From: an uncultured Actinomycetes bacterium
Lineage (GTDB): Bacteria; Actinomycetota; Actinomycetes; Nanopelagicales; Nanopelagicaceae
Direction: 5' to 3'
Assembly (NCBI GenBank): GCA_903858325.1
Contig: CAIOIJ010000091.1
Span: 1 to 32,076, forward strand
Length of the DNA: 32,076 bases
Shown here: piece by piece, positions 1 to 9,667 of the stretch
Layout of the letters: the number at the start of each line of letters is the position of its first letter
Position numbering within the stretch: position 1 is the first letter of the stretch
Position numbers and translations under genes: made by a program
The notes under the pieces: model-generated
What the model was told of the DNA's origin: nothing
What the model saw: the letters and a program-made list of their open reading frames with translations, nothing else
The model's database searches: none

Positions 1-1
1 C

Positions 2-565
2 GCGAAACTAAAAGCTGCACATGGAAATGTAAATGTTTTTGGAGTCGATAAATTTCCACGAATGGTTGATTACGTAATTCCAAGTGGCGTTCGAATTGCT
101 GATGCTGATCGAGTCCGACTCGGTGCTCACTTAGCGCATGGCACAACGGTTATGCACGAAGGTTTTGTAAATTTCAACGCTGGGACTTTGGGTACCTCAA
201 TGGTTGAAGGACGTATCTCCGCTGGTGTCGTAGTAGATGATGGCAGCGATATCGGTGGAGGCGCATCGATTATGGGAACCCTCAGTGGTGGTGGAAAAGA
301 GATAATTTCTATTGGAAAAAAGTGTTTACTCGGTGCCAACTCTGGTCTTGGAATTTCACTTGGCGAAAATTGTGTTATCGAGGCGGGCACATACATTACG
401 GCAGCCGCTAAAGTTCGACTTCCTGATGGTGAAATTGTAAAAGCAGGCACACTCTCTGGTGCTAATAATTTATTGTTCCGTAGAAATTCTCAAGATGGTT
501 GCCTCGAAGTTGTTATGCGCACCGGTTCTTGGGGTGGCTTGAACTCAGTTCTGCACGCTGACTAA
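2..565 (+). CDS. dapD: 2,3,4,5-tetrahydropyridine-2,6-dicarboxylate N-succinyltransferase, C-terminal part (truncated by window start)
   Basis: Frame is open to the left edge ([64 protein letters not shown]...). Left-handed beta-helix hexapeptide repeats typical of actinobacterial DapD. Confidence 0.9.
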   Translation, partial: AKLKAAHGNVNVFGVDKFPRMVDYVIPSGVRIADADRVRLGAHLAHGTTVMHEGFVNFNAGTLGTSMVEGRISAGVVVDDGSDIGGGASIMGTLSGGGKEIISIGKKCLLGANSGLGISLGENCVIEAGTYITAAAKVRLPDGEIVKAGTLSGANNLLFRRNSQDGCLEVVMRTGSWGGLNSVLHAD

Positions 566-1768
566 TTCAAACCAAGCAGATGGAATCCTAGTTCGACTTC
601 TAAAAGTTTCGCCTCGTAAAATAGCTTCGGCCCCACTGCTCGATATCGCTTTTATCATCGCAACAGTTCCTGTTGGATTCTTGCTTATTATTTCTAAAGT
701 AATCACATCCGGTAGTAAAAATGCGGCAGCAACTATCTCTTGAGAGACTGTGCGATCCCACTGTGCATAACGCGGATTCAAAACAATATCCGCACTTGCC
801 GAATCAGCAACGCTGACCGTATAGGAACGATCGCTCCCCCAAGCATTGATTGCTGACTCTGTCTGTCCACCCGTCGATGATGTGAAATATGCAGTTATTG
901 GTAGACCTTGTGAAGTGATGGCGACGCCAGTTGATTCACTGGACATCGTTGCATCTACTGCTTCTCTCCATAATTTTCCATAAATTGGTTCGCTTTCTTT
1001 TGCATACCCAATAAAACTTTGATCAGATATTGAGCCATACAAATTGCAATCACATACGCTTTTTATGGATCCAATCTTGCTAAGGGCATATGTGCGCGAG
1101 GCTATAGCTTGGGCTTGCAGCGCTGCCATAGGCCATGATGATGGAACCTCACCAATTCCATACAAATATTCATCGTGAATACGCAGCGAATTTGTTACCT
1201 CAATAAAGTATTTTCCATCTTTGGTGCGCACTGATTTTACTTGCATCTGTCCATATCTATATTTCAATGTCCCTTGTGCATTTGTCACAGAAACGGTTGA
1301 ACTATCACCGCTCCATCTAATTGAGAATTCACGGTTTCGGGTTACTACATGACTCTTTTTCCCCGTTACCGATGTTAGAGAAATCTGTGAACCAGAAATA
1401 GAAAATGAAAAAGAACTCTTAGTGGGGATTTGCGCGACAACTTTCTCATTATTGATAAATGCGGAAAGCGTTGAAGCTGGGGTTGACGTAGATAACTTAA
1501 TGTTTTTGAGTAGGTGACCGATATTTACTCTAATTGTCTGCGTATCGCTCAAGGATTCAACTTCAATACCAGAGTAGTAATACTGAATAATCGAAAGTGG
1601 AGTTTCACCAGCAAGGGCCATTGCTCTGGCACCAATTTGACTCATTCCAACGCCATGACCGTAACCAGATCCATGAAAGGCGAATGAGGTAGGCGCCTCT
1701 GCACCGTGGGCTTGTGGGATAAATAGCTGGAGAAAAAGTATTGCGATAAGGCTTTTAGAGATCCTCAT
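545..1768 (-). CDS. SpoIID/LytB domain-containing secreted protein
   Basis: [50 protein letters not shown] and [14 protein letters not shown] motifs. Signal peptide [23 protein letters not shown] suggests a start at 1768 rather than 1816. Confidence 0.88.
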   Translation of the reverse strand: MRISKSLIAILFLQLFIPQAHGAEAPTSFAFHGSGYGHGVGMSQIGARAMALAGETPLSIIQYYYSGIEVESLSDTQTIRVNIGHLLKNIKLSTSTPASTLSAFINNEKVVAQIPTKSSFSFSISGSQISLTSVTGKKSHVVTRNREFSIRWSGDSSTVSVTNAQGTLKYRYGQMQVKSVRTKDGKYFIEVTNSLRIHDEYLYGIGEVPSSWPMAALQAQAIASRTYALSKIGSIKSVCDCNLYGSISDQSFIGYAKESEPIYGKLWREAVDATMSSESTGVAITSQGLPITAYFTSSTGGQTESAINAWGSDRSYTVSVADSASADIVLNPRYAQWDRTVSQEIVAAAFLLPDVITLEIISKNPTGTVAMIKAISSSGAEAILRGETFRSRTRIPSAWFELVSVQN

Positions 1769-2585
1769 CGACAGCAGCGCTCTTTCCGACATGAAGAAAT
1801 TCTTGATAAGCATCAATCACGGTGTTTGGCTCGCCACGTTGAATAAGTTTTCCTTTATGTAACCACGCAATATCGTTACAAACTTCACGCAAAGTACCCA
1901 TTGCGTGACTCACTAAAATAAGCGCGCGATCATCGCTGCGCAGTTCCTTGATCCGATTGAAACTCTTCTCTTTAAACTTTGCATCTCCCGTACTAAGCGC
2001 TTCATCGACAATAAGAATGTCTGGGCGCACTGTTGCTGCAACGGAAAAAGCCAAGCGGGCAAACATTCCAGAGGAATATGTTCGCATGGGAGAATCAATT
2101 GCTTCGCCTAACTCGGAGAAGTCAGCGATTTCTTCGAAATGTTCTTCAATTTGATCTCGGCTCATTCCTGCCGCTAAACCACCGAGAAAAACATTGTCGC
2201 GACCAGACATTGCGGGATTGAAGCCAACACCAAGTGCCAAAAGAGTACTTACGCTTCCATACACTTCTACTCGCCCTTGTGAAGGCGGCAATATTCCGGC
2301 AATAACGCGCATGAGTGAAGATTTTCCTGCACCATTTGTTCCAATAACACCCAGTACTTGACCATACTCAACATCGAGATTTACATCATCGAGTGCGCGA
2401 ATAGTGCGAGTTTGTTTTCCACCGAAACTTTTGAGACGTGCTTTTAATGTTGGTCTGCGATCAATTGCAGTTGTGTAAGTGAGCCCAAGATTGCGAACTG
2501 AAACTGCAATTTCTTGAGTTGATTGGTTTGTATTAGAGACGGACGGCAAATTCACGCTCCCTTGATAGGAAGAAATAAGTTCCAA
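1755..2585 (-). CDS. ABC transporter ATP-binding protein, polysaccharide/teichoic-acid export type (Wzt/TagH-like)
   Basis: Walker A GTNGAGKSSLM, signature YSSGMFARLAF, Walker B ILIVDEALSTGD. Overlaps the upstream permease gene. The exact start is uncertain. Confidence 0.9.
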   Translation of the reverse strand: MELISSYQGSVNLPSVSNTNQSTQEIAVSVRNLGLTYTTAIDRRPTLKARLKSFGGKQTRTIRALDDVNLDVEYGQVLGVIGTNGAGKSSLMRVIAGILPPSQGRVEVYGSVSTLLALGVGFNPAMSGRDNVFLGGLAAGMSRDQIEEHFEEIADFSELGEAIDSPMRTYSSGMFARLAFSVAATVRPDILIVDEALSTGDAKFKEKSFNRIKELRSDDRALILVSHAMGTLREVCNDIAWLHKGKLIQRGEPNTVIDAYQEFLHVGKSAAVDEDL

Positions 2586-3360
2586 CTAAAAAGATACCAA
2601 CTGCCCAAGCAAGCCCTTGGAGCATGCTCGAAGTTGCAGGAACTTCTGAATGAACAACGGCTTTTGACCAAGAATCTAAAATTGGAAAGAGAGGGTTGAA
2701 AACTTCCATCGCGCGCAATTTTGGTGACAAGCTGGATGCTTCATAAAGAATTGGTGATAGATAAAGCAGCGTACGGGTTAGGTACGGCAAGAAACTAGCG
2801 ATGTCGCGGAAATATACATTGACGCATGAAATTGTGATTGCTACGCCTAAAGAGAAAAGTATTGCGATGAAAAATACTGGAACCGCCCACAACATTTCCC
2901 AGCCAAATGGCAAACCAATAATTGTTCGCATTACAAGAAATACAAGAAGCGTTGGCAAGAATTTGAAGAGCGCGATAATTGTCGCCGAAATTGGAAGCAT
3001 AATTCGAGGAAATGCAGTGTTGAGAATTAGTCGCTGTCCCGCTGTAACCGATTTAACTCCGCCAGTAAGACTGTTACTCACCAAATAGAATAGAAAAAGA
3101 CTGGCAGTGAGGTGGCCATAACGTGTTGAATCCGTGCTTCCACCAATGATTACGATCAGCAGAAAATAGACTGCCGAAAGTAATAATGGGTTGAGAACTA
3201 GCCACAATTGCCCAAAAACTGAATCAAAGTGCTGTTCGCGTAATTCAGATTTTGAGTACTGAGAGATAAAAGTTCGCCGTGCCCACAAAGATTTCCAATA
3301 ACGTCCCAATGGCGGCAGGCCCGCCCGAAATGGTTCGTAAACTTGAAGTGGCGCACTCAT
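2533..3360 (-). CDS. ABC-2 type polysaccharide export permease (Wzm/TagG-like)
   Basis: RTFISQYSKSELREQHFDSVFGQLWLVLNPLLLSAVYFLL is a typical ABC-2 permease N-terminus. Multiple TM segments; pairs with the adjacent ATPase. Confidence 0.88.
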   Translation of the reverse strand: MSAPLQVYEPFRAGLPPLGRYWKSLWARRTFISQYSKSELREQHFDSVFGQLWLVLNPLLLSAVYFLLIVIIGGSTDSTRYGHLTASLFLFYLVSNSLTGGVKSVTAGQRLILNTAFPRIMLPISATIIALFKFLPTLLVFLVMRTIIGLPFGWEMLWAVPVFFIAILFSLGVAITISCVNVYFRDIASFLPYLTRTLLYLSPILYEASSLSPKLRAMEVFNPLFPILDSWSKAVVHSEVPATSSMLQGLAWAVGIFLVGTYFFLSREREFAVRL

Positions 3361-3397
3361 AGATGAAAGGTTACCTCAGCGAGGCTAGAGATATGTA

Positions 3398-4399
3398 TTA
3401 CTTGGCCTTAGGAGCAAGTGATTTAGGTGAAGTAATGAATCCAGCGCCCCATGACATATGCATGGTCAGCAAAATCAAGGGCATACAGATGATTTCACCA
3501 AAAGATCGAGCAATTCGAAATGATGCAATAAGAATAAAGGTTAGATACATTGCAATTGGAATAAAGAAGATTGTTGAAAAAAGTAGTCCCATCGCAATCG
3601 AGAGCGCACTTCCTAAAACTGCAACAGGTGGTGCGAGGTAACGGTAATTGATTGTTCCTTGATGAGTACGAGATACAACTCTGCGCCAGCGTCCATAATT
3701 GAAATATTGTTTAGCAAGTGCCATAACTGAGGCGCGAGGGCGATACGTAACAACTAATCGTGGATCAAAATAGATGATCCCTCCAGCGCTGCGTAATCTA
3801 AAATTCAATTCCCAGTCTTGCGCGCGTGTAAATCTCTCATCAAAGCCACCCACAGCTAAGAGTGCTTCTTTTCTAAATGCCCCTAAATACACGGTGTCGA
3901 CTTCACCAGCCGTACCTCCCGTATGAAAACGTGATGCACCGACGCCTAATGCGCTCTTCATGGCATGCGCAACTCCGCGTTCAAAGAGTGTGCGACCTTG
4001 AGCAAACATAATTCCACCAACATTTACTGCACCGGTTTCTTCAAGTATTGAAGAGATGAGCGTCAAATAATTTGTTGGAATATGTGAATGTCCATCAACT
4101 CGGACAATGATTGAATATCGTGAAGCCGCAATTGCAAGATTGAGAGCACTTGCTGTTCTGCCACTTGGATTTTCAACAATGACAATGCGCGAATCTTTTT
4201 CTGCAAGCTTGTGAGCAATTTTTTCGGTTCCATCATGAGATGGCCCGATAGCGAGAATTATTTCGATATCCCCGAGATAATCCTGAGAAAGAATCGAATG
4301 AATTGACTCTTCAAGATGATTGGCTTCATTGAGGACAGGCAGAATGATAGAAATCTGCCGCTTCGGTGAGCCATATAACTCATTTGCTGATGTCGTCAT
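3398..4399 (-). CDS. glycosyltransferase family 2 (membrane-associated)
   Basis: ISIILPVLNEANHLEESIHSILSQDY, VRVDGHSHIP, GGFDERFTRAQDWELNFRLR; C-terminal hydrophobic segments. Confidence 0.88.
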   Translation of the reverse strand: MTTSANELYGSPKRQISIILPVLNEANHLEESIHSILSQDYLGDIEIILAIGPSHDGTEKIAHKLAEKDSRIVIVENPSGRTASALNLAIAASRYSIIVRVDGHSHIPTNYLTLISSILEETGAVNVGGIMFAQGRTLFERGVAHAMKSALGVGASRFHTGGTAGEVDTVYLGAFRKEALLAVGGFDERFTRAQDWELNFRLRSAGGIIYFDPRLVVTYRPRASVMALAKQYFNYGRWRRVVSRTHQGTINYRYLAPPVAVLGSALSIAMGLLFSTIFFIPIAMYLTFILIASFRIARSFGEIICMPLILLTMHMSWGAGFITSPKSLAPKAK

Positions 4400-4423
4400 A
4401 ACCCCTCCACCGTATCGCCCAAG

Positions 4424-4429
4424 TACGCT
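4424..4429 (+). promoter_or_regulatory. putative leaderless -10 element TACGCT, 6 nt before GTG of the LCP gene
   Basis: TACGCT-ctccct-GTG(4436); same spacing recurs at several other genes. Confidence 0.5.
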
Positions 4430-4435
4430 CTCCCT

Positions 4436-5548
4436 GTGAAAGCGACGCGACCGATTCGAATAATTACCTCACTCTCTGTGGGCATTGTTCTCCTTTCGGC
4501 ATTTTCGTGGCTAGCTCTCGGTCACGTAAGCGGTGCAATCGATCGCATTGATGTTTTTGGTGGATTAAAATCTCGTCCAGAAAAAACTTCTAAGGCGCTC
4601 AATTATCTATTAGTTGGATCTGATACTCGCGAAGGTCTAACTAAAGAGCAACAAAAATTATTGCGCGTCGGAAGTACTAAGACTGCAGCTGGTGGACGTT
4701 CAGACACAATGCTCTTAGTTCATATAAGTAAAGCGCGAGACAAAGCGATGATCATCTCTATCCCCCGCGATTCTCTAGTAACCGTTCCTGCACATATTGG
4801 TTTAGATGGAAAATCTCAGATTGGTGCGACTCAATCCAAAATCAATGCAGCCTTTGCATGGGGTGGTGCACCATTACTTATTCAAACTTTTGAAGCTAAA
4901 TCTAATTTGCATATCGATCATTACATTGAAGTTAGTTTTGCGGGATTTGCCGGAATCGTAGATGCAATCGGTGGAATTCAAGTGTGTACTAAGAGAGATA
5001 TCAATGACCCTAAGAGCCACCTTGTGCTCGCCGCCGGAGTCCACACCCTCAATGGAATCGAATCATTGAAGTATGTACGAACTCGAGATTTTGATGGAAT
5101 GGGCGATCTTGGTCGTATGCAACGCCAACAACAATTTATGAGCGCTGTGTTACGTAAAGCAACAAGTACAGGAGTTCTTCTCAATCCGATAAAACTTGTC
5201 AACTTTTTCAATGCCACTATTGCAAGTTTGAAAACCGATTCAACTCTGAACCAAGATGATTTATTGACACTTGCAAAACAAATGAAGAATCTTTCACCTG
5301 GCAAAGTACGAACACTCACAATCCCATTGGGAAATTCAAATGCGCGCGTTCCTGGACTTGGTTCAGTTGTTACGTGGGATTCTGTCCTTGCTCCGGAACT
5401 ATTTCAACGACTTCGCGATGATTTACCTATTGTTGATGAGGTCACACCTTCACCATCAGCTAGTTCAACAGGTAAGCCAAAAGTAACTATCGTTGATAAA
5501 TTCAAGACACGTACCGCAGATGAAGATCCATGCGGAGCACTCAAATAG
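4436..5548 (+). CDS. LytR-CpsA-Psr (LCP) family protein
   Basis: NYLLVGSDTREG, GRSDTMLLVHISKARDKAMIISIPRDSLV, GVHTLNGIESLKYVRTRDFDGMGDLGRMQRQQQFM are LCP-domain motifs; GTG start. Confidence 0.92.
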   Translation: MKATRPIRIITSLSVGIVLLSAFSWLALGHVSGAIDRIDVFGGLKSRPEKTSKALNYLLVGSDTREGLTKEQQKLLRVGSTKTAAGGRSDTMLLVHISKARDKAMIISIPRDSLVTVPAHIGLDGKSQIGATQSKINAAFAWGGAPLLIQTFEAKSNLHIDHYIEVSFAGFAGIVDAIGGIQVCTKRDINDPKSHLVLAAGVHTLNGIESLKYVRTRDFDGMGDLGRMQRQQQFMSAVLRKATSTGVLLNPIKLVNFFNATIASLKTDSTLNQDDLLTLAKQMKNLSPGKVRTLTIPLGNSNARVPGLGSVVTWDSVLAPELFQRLRDDLPIVDEVTPSPSASSTGKPKVTIVDKFKTRTADEDPCGALK

Positions 5549-5549
5549 A

Positions 5550-5555
5550 TAGACT
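5550..5555 (+). promoter_or_regulatory. putative leaderless -10 element TAGACT upstream of ugd
   Basis: TAGACT-gtcgat-ATG(5562). Confidence 0.5.
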
Positions 5556-5561
5556 GTCGAT

Positions 5562-6872
5562 ATGACTCTCAAGCTCTCAGTTGTTGGTACAGGTTATTTA
5601 GGTGCAACACATGCCGCCTGTATGTCCTCACTTGGCTTCACCGTAGTTGGTGTCGATACCGATGCGAATAAAATTGCTCAACTTTCTAATGGCGAACTGC
5701 CATTTTACGAACCAGGTTTAGACACACTGCTTGCAAGTGAAATCAAGACTGGGCGACTCACCTTTACAACAGATTTTTCTGCAGTCGCCGATGCCGATGT
5801 GCACTTTATCTGCGTAGGTACTCCCCAAAGTAAAGATGGTCTTGCGGCAGATCTCACATATGTAAAAGCATCGGTTGCTGCAATTGCTCCCTATTTGAAA
5901 AAGGGATCCTTAGTAGTCGGAAAGTCGACTGTCCCAGTCGGAACGGCGCAAATGTTGCGCGACCAGTTAGCAATAAGTGCGCCCGAAGCAGACCTTGCAT
6001 GGAATCCCGAATTTTTACGCGAAGGATTTGCCGTTGAAGATACTCTCACACCAAATCGCCTTGTCGTTGGCGTTGCAAATGATCGAGCAGAAGAAATCCT
6101 GAAAGAAGTTTATGCTCCCGTAATTGCACTTGGTACTCCTTGGATCCGTGCAGATCTTCCAACTGCCGAGCTTGTCAAAGTTGCTGCTAATTCATTTCTT
6201 GCAACAAAAATTTCATTTATCAACGCGATGGCTGAAGTGTGCGAGGCAGCCGGTGGTGACGTAACCGTTCTTGCCAAAGCAATTGGGTACGACCCACGAA
6301 TAGGAAATAGATTCCTGCAAGCAGGAATTGGTTTTGGTGGCGGTTGCCTTCCAAAAGATATTCGTGCATTTATGGCTCGCGCAGAAGAACTTGGCGCGAA
6401 ACAAGCACTCGAATTCTTGCGCGAAATTGATCAAATCAATTTGCGTGCACGCCAACGTGTCATCGATGTTGTTCGCGCAGATTTATCTGAAGATCTCACT
6501 CAATACAAAATCGCTGTACTAGGTGCGACATTCAAACCAGATAGTGATGATGTACGAGATTCCCCAGCACTAGATATTGCTGCGCAGTTGCACGCAGCTG
6601 GTGCAAAAGTTGTAGTTCATGACCCTAAGGGCATTGAGCCAGCGCGCAAACGTTTCCCTACTCTTGCCTTTGCTGAGAATGTAACTGATGCAGTCAAAGG
6701 TGCAGATGCAATTTTGCATTTGACTGAATGGAAAGAATATCGAGAGTTAGATCCTGGCGTCATTGGTGCTCTCGTAAAATCTAAATTCCTCATCGATGGT
6801 CGCAATATGCTCGATCGCGACAAATGGCGCAGTGCTGGATGGCGAGTGCATGCTTTGGGGCGCACCGATTAA
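5562..6872 (+). CDS. ugd: UDP-glucose 6-dehydrogenase
   Basis: GTGYLGATHAACMSSLGFTVVGVDTD Rossmann motif; NPEFLREGFAVEDTL; GIGFGGGCLPKDIRAF catalytic Cys motif; GATFKPDSDDVRDSPA. Confidence 0.95.
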   Translation: MTLKLSVVGTGYLGATHAACMSSLGFTVVGVDTDANKIAQLSNGELPFYEPGLDTLLASEIKTGRLTFTTDFSAVADADVHFICVGTPQSKDGLAADLTYVKASVAAIAPYLKKGSLVVGKSTVPVGTAQMLRDQLAISAPEADLAWNPEFLREGFAVEDTLTPNRLVVGVANDRAEEILKEVYAPVIALGTPWIRADLPTAELVKVAANSFLATKISFINAMAEVCEAAGGDVTVLAKAIGYDPRIGNRFLQAGIGFGGGCLPKDIRAFMARAEELGAKQALEFLREIDQINLRARQRVIDVVRADLSEDLTQYKIAVLGATFKPDSDDVRDSPALDIAAQLHAAGAKVVVHDPKGIEPARKRFPTLAFAENVTDAVKGADAILHLTEWKEYRELDPGVIGALVKSKFLIDGRNMLDRDKWRSAGWRVHALGRTD

Positions 6873-7263
6873 TTCTCAAGCTGATATTGATGCGCTCCTC
6901 GCGCTAAAGACGTGGGCAGTAGTTGGTTTAGGAAATAATCCTGAACGTGCAGCTTTTGGCGTATCAAAATTACTGCAAGATAGAGGCCATCGAATTATTC
7001 CTGTATATCCACGTGCAGAAACTGTGCATGGAGAAATCGGCTACAGATCACTTTCAGATATTCCTACGCCAGTAGATGTCGTCGACTGCTTTGTAAATTC
7101 CACATTAGTAGGAAAAGTAGTTGATGAAGCTATAGCTATTGGAGCAAAAGCAGTTTGGCTCCAATTAGATGTTATTGATAACGAAGCGGTAGAACGCGCA
7201 GTAAATGCAGGTTTGATTGCAATTATGGATCGTTGTCCTGCTATTGAATATCGCAAGAAGTGA
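6850..7263 (+). CDS. CoA-binding domain protein (YccU-like)
   Basis: WAVVGLGNNPERAAFGVSKLLQDRGHRIIPVYP and GAKAVWLQLDVIDNEAVERA. Start at 6850 fits better than 6796. Confidence 0.82.
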   Translation: MLWGAPINSQADIDALLALKTWAVVGLGNNPERAAFGVSKLLQDRGHRIIPVYPRAETVHGEIGYRSLSDIPTPVDVVDCFVNSTLVGKVVDEAIAIGAKAVWLQLDVIDNEAVERAVNAGLIAIMDRCPAIEYRKK

Positions 7264-7264
7264 T

Positions 7265-7771
7265 TTAGAAACCAGTCTTTTGATTTCGCTTGGCGCTCAA
7301 ACTTGCGCCTTTTGCTTTCGCTTCTGCATTGAGTTCTTGTAATGCCGAACTTACTTTTGCCGAAATATTCTTATCGCTAACGCCAAGGATTCGTGCAGCT
7401 AACAGTGCAGCATTCTTGGCATTGCCCACACCAACTGTTGCCACTGGAACTCCTGCTGGCATTTGAACAATTGAAAGTAGCGAATCCATTCCATCTAAAT
7501 TTTTGAGCGCCACTGGAACTCCAATAACTGGCAGGGGTGTAAGTGATGCAACCATTCCTGGAAGATGTGCCGCGCCTCCAGCGCCAGCAATAATTACTTT
7601 GAAACCTTTACTCTCTGCGCTTTGGGCAAACTCCACCATTTCAAGTGGCATGCGATGGGCTGAAACAACTTCGGCACTATAAGAAATCCCAAGTGAATCA
7701 AGGACCTTTGCCGCATCTTCCATAATTGGCCAATCAGAATCTGAACCCATGATGATTGCTACATCACTCAT
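7265..7771 (-). CDS. purE: 5-(carboxyamino)imidazole ribonucleotide mutase
   Basis: [26 protein letters not shown]...SAHRMP...[35 protein letters not shown] start at 7771. Confidence 0.95.
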   Translation of the reverse strand: MSDVAIIMGSDSDWPIMEDAAKVLDSLGISYSAEVVSAHRMPLEMVEFAQSAESKGFKVIIAGAGGAAHLPGMVASLTPLPVIGVPVALKNLDGMDSLLSIVQMPAGVPVATVGVGNAKNAALLAARILGVSDKNISAKVSSALQELNAEAKAKGASLSAKRNQKTGF

Positions 7772-8876
7772 CAATCTCTCCACTCATATAGGCCAAAGCA
7801 TGTTCTACATCTGCACGTAATTCTACGAGATGATCGCCTAAAGCGTTAATATGGCCAATTTTTCGCCCTGGTTTCACATCTTTTCGGTAATGATGGAACT
7901 TCAAATCTGGATTACGTGCCATCAGATGTAAATACGGACGATACATATCTTGCTTATTTCCTCCAAGAATATTTCCCATAACGACATTGCGCGCAGTCAT
8001 AGAAGGATCACCTAGCGGTAAATCTAAAATCGCTCGCAAGTGTTGTTCAAATTGCGAAGTTTTTGCACCATCAATTGTCCAGTGACCAGAATTATGTGGA
8101 CGCATTGCAAGTTCATTTACAAAGAGTTCGTCGCCTTTCACGAAAATCTCAACCGCCATGACTCCAATGACGCCAACATGGGCTGCAATATCTAAAGCCA
8201 ATTTTTGAGCTTTGGCGCTGAGCGCATCTGAAAAATCAGGAACGGGTGTAATTGTCATAGTACAAATGCCATCTTTTTGAACGGTTTGTGTTGGTGTCCA
8301 CGTGGTTGCTTGACCATGTGGTGAGCGTGCAACCATTACAGCAATTTCAAAATCAAAATCTATAAGTTCTTCAATGAGAAGTTGGTTGGTTTCTTCAAGG
8401 ATTTCTTCGAGCTTATCTAGGGAAGTTACTTTCCATACTCCTCGCCCGTCATATCCCCCTGAAATGGCTTTCGCAATTACGGGAAACTCGCTGATTTCCT
8501 CCGCTTTTGAAATTACTTTCCATTTCGGAGCCGGGAAATCCTTGAGGAATTCGCGCATAGATGCCTTGTTTTGGGAATAAATAAAAGATGTCGAACTCGG
8601 ACGAACAACAACGCCATCGTTTTCCAGAGCTTTGATTATCGAGAGCGGGACTAGTTCGTGTTCGAAAGTGATGAGATCGCATTTCTTTGCAAATTCACGC
8701 ACAGTTTCTAGATCGTGATAATCACCAATCACTGAATTAGTTATTTGCGCGCCTGAATCATTTTCATCGGAAGCAAGAAGAAGTAAATCAATTCCCAAAG
8801 CTGTGGCGGGTGCCACCATCATGCGAGCGAGTTGCCCGGCACCGATAACACCAACAGTTGGGAACGAATTCTTCAC
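7764..8876 (-). CDS. purK: 5-(carboxyamino)imidazole ribonucleotide synthase
   Basis: [15 protein letters not shown]-grasp fold; [30 protein letters not shown]; overlaps purE; GTG start. Confidence 0.95.
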   Translation of the reverse strand: MKNSFPTVGVIGAGQLARMMVAPATALGIDLLLLASDENDSGAQITNSVIGDYHDLETVREFAKKCDLITFEHELVPLSIIKALENDGVVVRPSSTSFIYSQNKASMREFLKDFPAPKWKVISKAEEISEFPVIAKAISGGYDGRGVWKVTSLDKLEEILEETNQLLIEELIDFDFEIAVMVARSPHGQATTWTPTQTVQKDGICTMTITPVPDFSDALSAKAQKLALDIAAHVGVIGVMAVEIFVKGDELFVNELAMRPHNSGHWTIDGAKTSQFEQHLRAILDLPLGDPSMTARNVVMGNILGGNKQDMYRPYLHLMARNPDLKFHHYRKDVKPGRKIGHINALGDHLVELRADVEHALAYMSGEIDE

Positions 8877-8881
8877 AAGCG

Positions 8882-9650
8882 TTATCGTAGATGAATCACA
8901 TCGCCGGCGCTCACATGCTTTCCGTTATCCAGAACGAGTTCGCCATTCTTAGAAATTCCTGCTGCTCGCGCCTCAAGATTTTCCCCGCCGGGGAGTTCTA
9001 TCCTAATTTTCCTGCCAATCGTGCTGCTGGAATTTTCATACTCTTCTAAGAACTCATATCCATTTTCCCACGCTTGCAATAGCTCGGCAAATGTATTGAG
9101 AATATGTGCCAGAAGTACATTTCGATCGGTGATACTCGAACCCTCTAGCGCCAACGAAGTAGCAGTTGGTACAGGTAATTCATTTGACTTCATTGAAACA
9201 TTGAGTCCAATTCCTATTACCAATCCCTCACTCGTTGCTTGCGCAATTATTCCAGCACACTTCTTTTCATTGATGAGTAAATCATTGGGCCATTTCAATG
9301 ACGCTTCTAGTGTGGGATTCAATTTTGAAATTGTCTTTACAAGACTCAAACCTGCAATGAGTGGGATGAAACCCCACTCACCTCGTTCTTTACGTGGTTT
9401 GATATAAAATGAAAATAAGAGCGCACTCTTTGCAGGTGCTTCGAAGGTTCTATCTAATCTTCCGCGTCCGCTACTTTGATATTCAGTAGCAAGAACATCG
9501 CCAACAAATGCACTTTTGGATTCGATAAGTTGTAGTAGATCAATGTGCGTTGAGCCAGTGAGTTCGACCACGCTTACCCGCCAGTACGGCGTAATTTTAG
9601 AATTGATCTCCGCTTCATCGAGTGGAGTTCTTAGCACTTCATCGCTCACG
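8882..9650 (-). CDS. birA: biotin--[acetyl-CoA-carboxylase] ligase
   Basis: STHIDLLQL, YQSSGRGRLDRTF, KWPNDLLINEKKCAGIIAQ, GIGLNVSM. GTG start at 9650 preferred over 9736/9682, because it aligns with the expected N-terminus and a -10 element. Confidence 0.9.
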
Positions 9651-9655
9651 CCTAG

Positions 9656-9662
9656 TACCGTA
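9656..9662. promoter_or_regulatory. putative symmetric bidirectional -10 element TACCGTA (birA / carboxylase beta)
   Basis: Plus strand TACCGT(9656-9661)-N6-ATG(9668); minus strand TACGGT(9662-9657)-N6-GTG(9650). Both start codons lie exactly 9 nt from the centre at 9659. Confidence 0.5.
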
Positions 9663-9667
9663 GGGGT

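Noticed and set aside
127-450. Numerous ORFs of 60-190 aa antisense to confident genes (e.g. 127-450 -, 4978-5319 -, 9021-9407 +, 27047-27625 +, 30167-30655 +)
   Set aside because: They lie opposite well-supported genes, have low-complexity or codon-mirror compositions and no recognisable domains; shadow ORFs.
4400-4414. TACGGT upstream of the GT2 gene as part of the N6 leaderless set
   Set aside because: Spacing is 9 nt and a GGAGGGG stretch intervenes, so a short-leader or SD-dependent start is as likely; left out of the set.
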